Assembly: GCA_002104985.1 (NCBI GenBank)
Contig: MCGO01000025.1
Location: 124,001 to 188,000 of the forward strand
Source: Rhizoclosmatium globosum
Lineage: Eukaryota; Chytridiomycota; Chytridiomycetes; Chytridiales; Chytriomycetaceae
Reading direction: 5' to 3'
Length of the DNA: 64,000 nucleotides
Each line of letters starts with the position of its first letter. Positions within the stretch are counted from its first letter, which is position 1. This document shows, in pieces, positions 1 through 9,926 of this stretch. The position numbers and the translations under genes were made by a program. The notes beneath the pieces are model-generated. The model had not been told where the DNA came from. It saw nothing but the letters and a program-made list of their open reading frames with translations, and searched no databases.

Positions 1-858
1 GATACACGTGCTCGGGATTCTTGTGCCATCATGATCCAACAACAACTCAACAACCCCATCATGCCCATTCCGTATCGCAACCAAAAGCGGGTTATGTACA
101 CACTCGGCAACATTCACATCCCCAGACTCCAACAACACTTTGAAAGCTTCCGTACACCCATACTCAGCCGCCGGATAAACCAACTGCTGAAAACACGGGC
201 GCACCCTCACATCCTTCAACAAAACCGAAACAAGATCCTTGTTCCCAGACTTCAAGGCATTCACAATGTTCATGTTCTCTTCACCACACACGTTCAAGTT
301 GCTTTGCCTCAGGAGAATCGCGCGAACGAGGTTCACGTGTCCACGGCGACACGCGATGCTCAGGTGTAAAGCGTTACAGTCGTGTAGGTCGATGACGTTG
401 TGTTGAATGAGTTTCTCGGCGAGGACGAGGGTTGGTTCGTATAGTGCGTGTGTTAGGATTGTTGATGGCTGAACCTGTACTTTTTGAGGGATGTGGATTA
501 GGGCGTCGGGAGCACCTTGTTCGATGAGACGAAAGAAGTTGAGGAATGAGTGGGTAGTTGTTCCGATTGAGCAGCGGCAGAGGATGGCGAGTTGGTACGG
601 GGTTGGAAGAGAAGAGTACTCTTGGTTGGTGCAGGATTTCAATCCCTGGATGTTCAAGTGTTTGTTGGCAATGTATAGGGTGATTAGATTTGGTTTGTCT
701 TGGAATAACGCGGTGATTGTGGTTTTGAGTTGCGAGTCGATTGGTAGACACAAGAGAATCAGAACTCGTAGCTCAAGTGGAATGACATCCGGGAATACGA
801 TAGCCTTGCGTTTGTAGCTATTTGGGGTTACCACCTGGATACTCATCGTTTCGGTCAT
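1..858 (-). CDS. F-box/ankyrin-like protein, 3' part beyond the window edge
   Basis: The reverse strand is open from an ATG at 858 to the first base, giving 286 codons that continue outside the window. Residues about 24-45 (IPLELRVLILLCLPID) look like the opening helices of an F-box. From about residue 150 loose ankyrin-type helix pairs follow, for example ALHLSIACRRGHVNLVRAIL and LLVAIRNGHDGVVELLLDH. No intron is needed. A second ATG four codons in (846) is an alternative start. The gene at 17003-18415 has the same layout and a very similar N terminus (LPLEIREQIILWLPIDRHLL), so the two look like paralogues. F-box proteins usually bring substrates to SCF ubiquitin ligases and ankyrin repeats bind proteins; that role is inference because the match is weak. 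It is divergent from the bL35 gene. Confidence 0.7.
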   Translation of the reverse strand, partial: MTETMSIQVVTPNSYKRKAIVFPDVIPLELRVLILLCLPIDSQLKTTITALFQDKPNLITLYIANKHLNIQGLKSCTNQEYSSLPTPYQLAILCRCSIGTTTHSFLNFFRLIEQGAPDALIHIPQKVQVQPSTILTHALYEPTLVLAEKLIQHNVIDLHDCNALHLSIACRRGHVNLVRAILLRQSNLNVCGEENMNIVNALKSGNKDLVSVLLKDVRVRPCFQQLVYPAAEYGCTEAFKVLLESGDVNVAECVHNPLLVAIRNGHDGVVELLLDHDGTRIPSTCI

Positions 859-1097
859 TCTTTTTTGGGGATCTGAGTTTGCTGAATTGGTGTTTTTCTA
901 TCTGGTTGCTAAACCGTTAAAAATGTAACTTTCAATTTAACGTCACCTAGGGTTTTTTGCAATTTGTTACTATTCGTTATATCCCCCCTACATTCTTTCC
1001 AAGATTTCATTCCAGTCTGAAGTATTCTCCTTTTTCTACATATTCATTTTCCTTTTTTCTTGATCACCAACCACCAACCAACCACCAACCAGAAAGG
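859..1097. promoter_or_regulatory. Divergent intergenic region with telobox-like motif
   Basis: About 240 bp separate the starts of the F-box/ankyrin-like gene (minus) and the bL35 gene (plus), so both promoters should lie here. Around 948-957 the sequence CCTAGGGTTTTTT reads on the reverse strand as AAAACCCTAGG, close to the telobox AAACCCTAA found upstream of many ribosomal-protein and translation genes. The part next to the bL35 ATG is rich in pyrimidines and CCAACCA repeats. The regulatory role is inferred from position only. Confidence 0.35.
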
Positions 1098-1732
1098 ATG
1101 ATCAGGGGCGTCTTCACTGGGATCGCACGGGCCGCCACCACTGCCACCGCGCGCATCCAATGCACACACATGGCACACATGGCAGGTCTCCAGCGCGGCT
1201 TCTCCGTTCTCTCTCTCGCCGCGTCGCACTCGCACCCAACTTTGACAGCTACTCAAACCCGGTCGTTTCCCTTCGCCGCCGTCGCAATCGCTTCGCAAAT
1301 CCGTGGAAATGCCGGAACGAAAAAGAAGAAGTTGAGCGCTGTCGTCCTCAGAAACGAAGGTGGGTTTGTTCTTGGCTTCTTCGCATCAAACTCAACCTGT
1401 GTCAACAGTCAAGGTGGCCAGTAAGCGAAAGGGCAAACACTACAAGTTGAAGAACCATCGTGGTGCTCTGACAAGGTACACTCCCTCTTCTCTCTCTCTC
1501 ATCTGGTCTAACCAACCACAAACATCCTCAAAACTCCAGATGGCTCATCAAATCTCCTTCCTACAAACGCGGCCCTGTCTTCAAACGTGCTCAGGCTGGA
1601 ACATCACACTTGAACCGTAAAAACAGATCATGGAAGACTCGCAGCAAACGTCGTCGTGTCGAGGCGAACGCTCAGCAGACAAAGTTGCTTCGACGACTGA
1701 TTCCATACCACCGCAAAAAGTATATGCGATAG
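1098..1732 (+). CDS. MRPL35: Mitochondrial large-subunit ribosomal protein bL35
   Basis: Three exons, 1098-1359, 1409-1475 and 1540-1732, join in frame to 173 residues; introns are 49 and 64 nt with GT/AG ends. The C-terminal half carries the bL35 pattern: a Lys/Arg-rich block KGKHYKLKNHRGALTRW, then RGPVFKRAQAGTSHLNRK and a basic end LIPYHRKKYMR. The first 90 or so residues are rich in Ala, Ser, Thr and Arg with almost no acids, as expected of a mitochondrial presequence. bL35 is a small protein of the large mitoribosomal subunit. The start at 1098 is the first ATG in frame and lies just after a pyrimidine-rich leader. Other in-frame Mets in the presequence could serve, which would not change the mature protein. 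Confidence 0.85.
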
Positions 1733-2455
1733 ATGTGCGTTGGAATTGATTTACTGGGGGTGTTTTTGGATGTGATGTTGGATGATGGAATTTGAGTTTG
1801 TGTCGTTCTTGGGACTTGGAGATTGCATGATATCGCAATAAATCATATGAAGCTTATTGATATGAGGAGGCGATTCCATTCACCACAGAAGTCAACGTTG
1901 TTTGAAGAGTAGCTTTGTAAAATTCAATCCGCATCCAAGCGCATTTAGTTACAACAGAATTGAATACCATTGAATTTAGTGTATTCTTCATCCTCCCTTT
2001 TCGTCCTCTTCCTTATCTTTTCCTATCAGCGCGATGATGTGTTTGAAAATTCCCAATTTTTCTTCTTCGGAACCTTCGTCTTCTGTCTCTACGAACCCTT
2101 CTACCCCTTGTGGCTTTTGACTCTGTTTGGTTTCTGGTATAGCACTGCAACCCCAACAGCTCAGTAAGTACCCGGTGCTAGCTGGTGGTAGTCTTCGAAA
2201 CCTAACTGTCTCACATCACTGCACTTAGACACCCACTGACATCCCTCTCCTTTGCTGCTGCTTTGAAGTCACCTGCCTCTCTTGGTCCGACTTCTTTCAG
2301 CACAACTATCCATACAACTCTGTTTTAGTTGTTTCATGAACTACTTTGTTCTTACCGCCTCAGGACACATTGGCCGTGAAGCTGGAATAATCTCCTTCTC
2401 TGTATACACTCCTCCTCTCTAAGCAAAAGCAAGCTACTTAATACTCTTGAAGAAT
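1733..2455. other. Intergenic region; possible 5' UTR intron of the next gene
   Basis: About 720 bp with no convincing gene. After bL35 there is an AT-rich 3' region with AATAAA at about 1837. A canonical donor GTAAGTACCC at about 2165 and an acceptor CACTTAG at about 2228 could bound a 5' UTR intron of the small gene at 2456. A 65-codon hydrophobic frame at 1970-2167 shows no homology I recognise and is probably chance. Confidence 0.3.
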
Positions 2456-2848
2456 ATGGACGTCTTGAGAATCGCAATGTCGGCACACCGCCACGACCAC
2501 TTGCACAACAACCACCACCACCACCAAAGCCAAAGCGCTTCTTCTCCTACTTCATCCACAATTACATCTCCACCTTGCTCTGTCCCACCTTCACCCACTT
2601 CAAGTGCAACTATTCTCGCTGAATCTCCAACAGTTTCGTTTGTGAATATGCCACCAGAGCTTGCGGCTCGTTCTCTGTCGCGCCTGCTTCCCTCGTGGTT
2701 TGGGTTCAGCAGTAATAATAACGAGACATTAGTTTCGCACCACCCGACCGAACTTCCTGCTCCTGCTAAGGCTGTTGAAATGCAGCGTGAAAAGTCTCTG
2801 TTTTCAAACTTGAAAGGATTGGGAATTTCTGGTGGAAGCGACAAGTGA
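2456..2848 (+). CDS. Small low-complexity hypothetical protein
   Basis: A single open frame of 130 codons from the ATG at 2456. The protein has a His/Asn run (residues about 11-25, HRHDHLHNNHHHH), then a Ser/Thr/Pro-rich stretch, and a C-terminal part with ELAARSLSRLLPSWFGF and SLFSNLKGLGISG that could form short helices. I do not recognise a family. It is kept as coding because its frame runs cleanly from ATG to stop between two real genes and its composition (Ser/Pro/His-rich) resembles other proteins here. The complementary strand also has a long frame, which is judged a shadow. Confidence 0.45.
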   Translation: MDVLRIAMSAHRHDHLHNNHHHHQSQSASSPTSSTITSPPCSVPPSPTSSATILAESPTVSFVNMPPELAARSLSRLLPSWFGFSSNNNETLVSHHPTELPAPAKAVEMQREKSLFSNLKGLGISGGSDK

Positions 2849-3058
2849 TTCTGTTGTTATTATACTTTTGTTTTGTTCATATTGTTTCATTTGCTTCAGT
2901 TACTATCAAGATAGTTTTTCGAAATACAAAAAGGGTTAGAATGATATGTATCGCAATTGACTATCTGATAATCGGATAAACTGATAGTTGATGCTGGCAG
3001 CCACGAGTCTGTTCCACACGGACCAGTTCTTCCGGCCGCAACCGAATCGACACAAAAG

Positions 3059-5230
3059 ATGCGATCAATCGGCCAAACAACCCGTTTCCGCCTTCGCAGA
3101 CCACCACACCTTCTTCCACTCTTTTCTCCAATTCAAATGCGCGTGTTCTCGTCAAACAGCATCAAAGACAACATCTCCGAATCACTCAACTCGGAAACAA
3201 AGCGTGTCAGCGACAGACTCGACAAAGCAAATGCCCTTCCCTTTGACAAATACTGGGAAGACATTCTGCGCACGGACAAGGATCCGGGTAAATCCCCTTC
3301 CTTTGTTGATGAACCAACACAATCGTTTGAATTTGAATGCCCTTCCGCAAAGACTACCGCTTCTCCCTTGACGCTGCACCGGTAAAGAGCACAGCTGAGA
3401 TTGAAGCGGAGGCGAGGAGGCTGTTGGATGCCACGTTGAGAGGATCAAAGGATTCGGACTTGCATCAGAAACTGAGTGGTTTCCAGTGTGCCGATTTCTA
3501 TCAGAAACTAGATATGGTATATTATCGGAATTCAATTTGGGGGTTTCACTATAGCGCTATGTTCATCTTTTTTAATTCTGTAGTCTGGTCGAGCTGTGTT
3601 TCTCAAAGTGCTTGCAAAGGACTTTGGTGAGTCATTTGCACACATTAGCTCAACATAATAATGAGAAAAAAGGTCCTAATCACGAATCTGTGCTCGCGAA
3701 ATCGGAGGCACTTAAGAACGCGAAACTCAAGAAGGAAAAGTCGATTGCGAAGTTGGAGCAGGAACTTAGAGAGGCCCTTGAGCCCCTATTTCTCTCCTTC
3801 TTTACTCAGCTATATCAACATCCTGGGGGAATGAGGTTCATTATGAAGATGCGAGAGGATTTGTTGGTATGGATGGCATGTAGTAGCAATATTCTCACAC
3901 TCACAATCCTAAACACGTCAGAGTGTAACAACAAAAAGCAATCAAGACCCTCACTTGAGACATATGAATGATTTGTTAAAGTTGAAGATGCAGGATTGGT
4001 TTGGAATCAGTTTCTTGGACTTAGAGCGAATCACATGGAGTTCACCTGCGGAAGTATTGGAAAAGGTCAGCGAAATAAGGTTTCAAACGACCGTTCTTCT
4101 GACAAACCAATCAGATTATCAAGTACGAGGCTGTCCATGCTATTCCTTCGTGGGAAGCCTTGAAACAGCGGCTACTACCTGGAAGAGCTTGTTACGCCTT
4201 CTTTCACAAAGCAATGCCATTGGAACCACTTGCTTTTGTCCATGTATTTGATTCCCCTTGTCATTTTCAAGATACTCATATACCCTCAGGTTTCGTTTGA
4301 AAAGGGAATTCAACGAAACGTTCAATCAATTCTCAACAACCCTCCATCCACACGAATCGAAGACGCCCGAGCAGCCATTTTCTATACCATCTCGTCGCCT
4401 CAAAAGGGTCTCTCAGGAATCGACCTTGGAAACCTGTTCGTCCCTTTGCTATTTGTCTTGATCTTGAATTGATTTTTCTGCCCTCAGTCTCATCAAACGG
4501 GTTGTGAAAGAAATTCAATCTAAAGCTCCCCAAATACACACGTTCACAACGTTATCTCCGATTCCTGGATTCAGAAATTGGTTGGAAACTCGAATGAATT
4601 TGGAAGCTACGAACAGGCCTGGTCCTGAAACAGCGTTGCTGCTTCCACATGAAGGGGAAACGTTGAGGGGGCTTGTTCCAAGTTCTGATGGTGTTGAAAA
4701 CATTGAGCTATTGAAGGTATATATCTGATCCTAATCACAGGCGTTAGTTAATCCATCATCTACAGAGTCTGATTGAGAACGACAATTGGATTCAAGACGA
4801 GTCTCTGAAAAAAGCGCTTGAGCCAATCCTGATTCGACTCTGCTCACGATACATATTGATTGAAAAGAAGCGGTCCAACGCGCTGGACCCTGTTGCCAAC
4901 TTTCACATTCGAAATGGAGCCTGTGTATACCAACTGGATTGGATGGGTGACATGTCGAACAAGGGAATTGGTCAGAGTTATGGGATGATGATCAAGTGAG
5001 TATATATTCTTTTTTCCCTCGTTATGGCTAAATTTCTCTCATTAACTATTAGTTACCTGTATGATCTACCGTCTGTTGAAGAAAATCATATTCTTTACAC
5101 TCAACAGCATACGATTTCAGTCATTGATGGGGATAAGCAGTTTGGATGGGTTCGTAGTCTTGCCGCTGGGGAGAAAGGACCTCGAATTCGTGTTCTAGCC
5201 TTACCATTGACATTGACTTCTAAACTGTAA
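3059..5230 (+). CDS. MLYCD: Malonyl-CoA decarboxylase, mitochondrial/peroxisomal
   Basis: Ten exons join in phase to 561 residues: 3059-3287, 3353-3516, 3584-3626, 3673-3866, 3922-4065, 4115-4243, 4290-4435, 4488-4716, 4766-4995, 5053-5230. The enzyme converts malonyl-CoA to acetyl-CoA and CO2. Family landmarks in order are HPGGMRFIMKMREDLL, DWFGISFLDLERITWSSPAE, YEAVHAIPSW, AIFYTISSPQKGLSGIDLG (catalytic Ser near residue 336), LSPIPGFRNWLETRM and LDPVANFHIRNGA (catalytic His near residue 473). The N terminus (MRSIGQTTRFRLRRPPH) is Arg-rich without acids, like a mitochondrial presequence. The last three residues are SKL, a PTS1 peroxisomal signal, as in animal orthologues. A Lys/Glu-rich insert near residues 150-180 makes it longer than the human enzyme. 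The donor of intron 7 (GTTCGT at 4436) is weak. It converges on the RasGAP gene. Confidence 0.9.
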
Positions 5231-5340
5231 TATCGCTTTCAATAAATATATAGGTATTGATATAGAAGAACAAAAAATATCAATTATAAACGAAAAAAGA
5301 AAAAGAAAAGGAAAGAAATTGAAAGAGCGATCCAGAGACA

Positions 5341-8300
5341 CTAGAGTGCTGTTCTTGAGTTATTCTGTGTTGCCGTCTCCCTCTTCTCCTCATCGCTTAC
5401 TTTGGCAGCTCCAGAGCGTCGTTGGAATTCACCAGTATCATCGTCTTTCCGAGCATTTCGCGGAGACGATAGGGTTTTCTTGTTGTTACCGCCAATCAAG
5501 TTCATAAACGTAAATGCTTTTTCCTCTCCTGAAGCCTCCATTCCCTCCTTCAATGAATTCGTTGTCTTCACAGCAACAGGAGAATCAGCAGCCTTAAATC
5601 GATTCATGAATCCCGATAATCCTTGCGAATTGTTTGTCCGTGGTGCAGCAGTTCCGGGAGATTGTGATTGCATCGCAGAGGGTGTTGACGGTGTTTCTGA
5701 GTCAGGTGTGTGGGTTGCAGGGGAAGGAAGCGGTATCCCGATTTGTTCTGGTTTCACTGAAATTGCCAGTCGTGGTTGAGATGATACTTCGTATTGGGCG
5801 TCAACCACGCATTCTGCACTGAGAGAATATTTCCGGAATGTGGGTCTGGGTTCCTGAGATGCAAGGCTTTCTCTGTTGCTTTGAGATTCTCGAGAGACTC
5901 GGTTCGGAGAAGACGGTGTTGATGGTAACGCCTCTGTACCATCAACTGGTGAACTTGTTTTTGGTGATTCCAGCCGTAATTTTTCGCCGCTGGGCCTTCG
6001 AACGAAGATTGTTACTGGTTGATTGATTGAGGGTTGGTCGCATGTGCTTGATATTGTTGGGTGCGATTTTGTTCTTGTTCGAGGGAGTGAAGATCGGTCA
6101 TGTCGGTCATGAGCAGAAGAGTGTGTTGGAAGTGGTGGAGGTGGTTCGTCAACCGTTTCTGTTGGGGCACAAATAGCTGATACGGGTCGGTTTGGTCGCT
6201 TTCCTGAAGCAGGACGAAGTTTGGAAAGGTTTGTTTCGTATTTTTGTTGTGCGGCTTCATGTGCTGCTAGTAAAGCTCGAGAAACCTTTTCCATTTCGGT
6301 GTCAAGCTTATCAATAGCGCCAAGCAGTGTTTGGCAGACTGGAGACGAAGCGTTTGGTGAGTTTGCTAAACTAGGAACTTGAACTGACAGAAATCTATGC
6401 ATGTTTGATATGGTTGAGAGGGCGTCAAGACTGTGTGTTTTTGAGCAATTTGGAAGCGCTGTATCAATGGGAAGTGACTGTTGAACATCGTGTCAATTGG
6501 AGTATTGGGTACATCAAAGATCAGGTACTCACGGAAATATCGTTGATAAAATTCTTCATCTCCGACGAATTCGAATTTATCCATTCATTTGAATATTCCA
6601 TATGACGCTCCTTAGCTCCGAACTGACTGAAGTTTGCCAAATGTTGCATAATTTTGGTAATTAGAGTCAGTGTACGCAAAGTTGGTGCATCAGGATCTTG
6701 CGTAACAATACCGAACCTTCGTGGCTAAAAAAAATCTGAGTTTGCTGTGCTTCATTAAAAACCTCCTCTTACCGCCAATATCGCCACACAAAATAATCTA
6801 AGGAATATGAATCCGCTGATTCCAATTTGCTGAAACTTTTCCTCAGCGTATTTTTTCTTGAGCGATGCTTTCATCCGTGAGAAAATCACTTTCAGTGCAA
6901 GAGGACAGTCTTCCACAGAACAGTCAATCGCCGCCCATATCACGCCAACTTGATATAGCAACTTCTTCCAGTTTTGTTCTAATACTTCGGCTGGATCCGC
7001 TCCCTCCGTGACTTGTATCCGATTAGGGTCGATTTCATATGTCCATCCATTCTGTACAATATTGCCTATCGATTCTTGAAGTGTTGCTTTTACGTAATCT
7101 GATCCAACAATACGCATAAATCGCTCTAACATCTTGGTAAGCACAGAGTTTCCTCTGAAAAGAATGTTTGGGTCATCTGTCGTTGAGATTTCACGGTCAA
7201 TCAAGCATGTTAGGGCGGGAAGTACAGGTGTTGACAAAGCTATCAGTAAATTCAAGTAGCCATCGAAGAATTCATCCCTATGGTCGTGTGAAAGTGATGA
7301 ACTCAAAAAGTGGAAAGGTTCCAAAGGTGGGCAGGTTAGCAGATTGATTAATTCGCTATAAGAATCCATAGGTAGAGTTTGCCCAGTCTGGTGAATGAAT
7401 TCAGTCGATTAAATTCTTTCGAGTTTAACTCCTACCGTCAGCAGATATGCGACTTTTATAACAGGCTGAGCTGTTCTTTCGTGAACGCTATTACTTGGTG
7501 ACACAAGTTTATGCTGGAAGAAAATTAAACCATGGCAATACGTAAGCATGATCCACATACCACATTTTCAGTCCTCCTCTCCAAAGCCATAGTACTCATA
7601 CTGAAAGAAACTGTTCCAAGTTCAGAGTCTCCATTATCCAAGTTAAGACCAGAATTCACCGCCAGCCGAATTGAACTTGTGCAGGAAGTAACCCCCCTTT
7701 CAATTTGTGTCAACACTGTGTTACACAAGATCAAAATAATGAAAAACTCACTCAAACAAGAATTCTTCATTCCACACTGGGTTTGGACCTTGCTTGAAAG
7801 CAGTTCTCGACATTTTGAGTCCTCCAAATTTCACAATCACACCAAAACTATCATTTGATCCTCTCTCCATGCCAAGCGCCGTTCCATCCAAGATCCAAAG
7901 CTTTAAATTCAGCTTGCTTGGCTGGTTCGACAAGCATTTTCCGCACCAACAGTTTTTGGCACCGTTTTGACTGAAAGCCGATAGCCACATATTTGAAGCT
8001 TCTTTATCAACGGGCATAAAGTAATATCGGCGGTCTAATGGACGTTCTCCCGTTGAATCAACGCCTCTCCGCATACTAAGTGATTGCCGAATATTTCTAT
8101 CATCTTCCTCTTGATAGAACATACTGCTTTCCATAGATACTTCAGTCGTTTCTTGCGATGGAGCCTCTAACGGAAACGAAGCTGCTGAAGCATTCGCGTG
8201 GAATAAAAGCTGGAAACAGTTGTCTTTTTGGAATAAGGACCGATGAGCTGGGTGAACAATTGCAAAATCGGATGAAACGCGGTCTGATGCAGATGGCTTT

Positions 8301-9669
8301 TTCTGTTTCTCAGGATTCCAAGTATGGGCTCCTTCTTGTTTTTTGGCTAGCAGAATCACTTCTTTCGGCTGCTCGGATTCCGCATTCTCAAACATGTACA
8401 ATCGATTATTTTTGAGGACAGAATATTGAATTGACCATGGCGAAAGTGGGGAATCGTTTCGCTTTACATATAGTTTCCCTGCTTTCGTGCTTGTTTTAAG
8501 ATCTCGAATTGAAGTTGCCGATGTTTTGCGAATTTCAATATCTTTGGAAATCTAAAAGTTTGTATTAAGCATGAGTAATTTGCCGATGCAATCAGATGTA
8601 CTTACAACTGTGTCTACAAATTGGTCCACAATTCTTTGGACGTCGATGGACATGGCACTATCTTTTCCAACATTATTCGCCTCTAAAGCCTTATCGACAG
8701 CAACTTGCTCCAATGATTTGAGCTCGAGAAGCATATATTTGATAGTCTTTGTTCGCAGATATGCCCAATCCACCAATGACTTTTGAAAGTTGGGGAGTGT
8801 CTCCTTCAAATACGTATTCCTTGTCGTATCATGCTCGAGTAGACTATCTGTAACAGCTTGAGTAGTCTGAGCTACTTTTTGCGCAAGAACAGTTGCTTTT
8901 TGACTGAGTTTCTCAAGATCCTTCTTTTTCTGCTCCTGTTGTGCTTTCGAGTATGAGTCTTTCGCTTCCTTTTCAGTCTCTTTTACAGCGTCATTGAGAG
9001 TTTTTGCCTTCAATTTCGAGTAAGAAAAGGTCAAAACTTTGCCCACAAACCTTTTTATAGTTCTCAAAAGACTCAATTATTGGATCCTGTAAATGCTCCA
9101 TTTCCGCTATTTTCTGTTCATTATGTGTTTTAATAAGAACGTATCACAATGATGTTGTTGCATACAGCGTCCCGAGTCGTTTGTAACTCAAGAATAACGG
9201 ATGAGAAGTGATCGAGGACGTTCTTCTTCATGGTTCCCGCAAATCCGTACTTGAAATTAATCAACGTTAGATATAATTCAACCTGCTATGGTTCAAAAGC
9301 ATTAATAATCACCCTAGCATCTGCGATTTTTCCAGTTCCTTTGATAAGATCCATTACAGCCTGCTTTAAAAGCCTGATAATTCACTTTAGTTATAATACT
9401 GAATATGGTAGGAATCTCACGAGTTTTGCAGCTTTCCCTCTGTTTCTACTTTGCTTTCCACAGTTCCCTTTAAGGTATAACAAGCTTCAGCTGTTATTCA
9501 AGTTTAAAACGGTTAACTATGGATGGAATATGTAACTTCGCTTGAAGTTACCTAGTGCTGTTGCATATTGGACTTCACAGGCGTGTCGAGCCTCCAAGAA
9601 TGTTTGTAAGGCCTTTGAAATTCGGAGTGACTCGTTCAGATAACGCGTTATTCCAGCTCCTTCCGCCAT
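5341..9669 (-). CDS. F-BAR/PH/C2/RasGAP-domain protein
   Basis: Twelve exons on the minus strand join in phase to 1251 residues: 9669-9552, 9490-9421, 9373-9313, 9249-9166, 9113-9051, 9007-8606, 8551-7752, 7696-7561, 7513-7436, 7387-6773, 6724-6533, 6477-5341. Residues about 1-266 look like an F-BAR helical region (ITRYLNESLRISKALQTFLE at the start, then long Lys/Glu/Gln helices). A PH domain begins near 285 (AGKLYVKRNDSPLSPWS), a C2 domain near 490-575 (LNLKLWILDGTALGM), and a RasGAP domain at about 580-873 with the Arg-finger motif ILFRGNSVLTKML and FIFLRLFCVAILA, so GTPase activation on Ras looks possible. The rest is Ser/Pro-rich and disordered. It should switch off Ras at curved membrane. 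The first F-BAR residues seem to be missing, so an upstream exon may exist. Confidence 0.8.
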
Positions 9670-9926
9670 ATGATGTTGAAATTTTGGAGTTGATGTTGGA
9701 ACTGGAAGCGGTATGGGTGAGTGTAACGGATAGGGTGTTCAGGTCAAAGATTTCCAGCTAAACCCATTGTTCTGCGATATCCCAATAACCTTTTATTTAG
9801 TTGAAAAAGGAAACAGATAAATAATATATTCCATCATTTTGTCTTTCGTAACAGACATTTCTATCCAGCACTTACGTGAGATTTCGAAATTCATATTTAT
9901 TCAAGAATTGAAATTATAAAGCATTC

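Noticed and set aside
2434..2844. Minus-strand frame of 136 codons opposite the small His-rich protein
   Set aside because: It is the complement of low-complexity coding sequence, and the Trp run (WLWWWWWLL) is only the reverse of CCACCA repeats.
3627..3648. 22-nt intron in the malonyl-CoA decarboxylase gene
   Set aside because: Too short for splicing; a 46-nt intron ending at 3672 keeps the frame and has a CTCAAC branch site.
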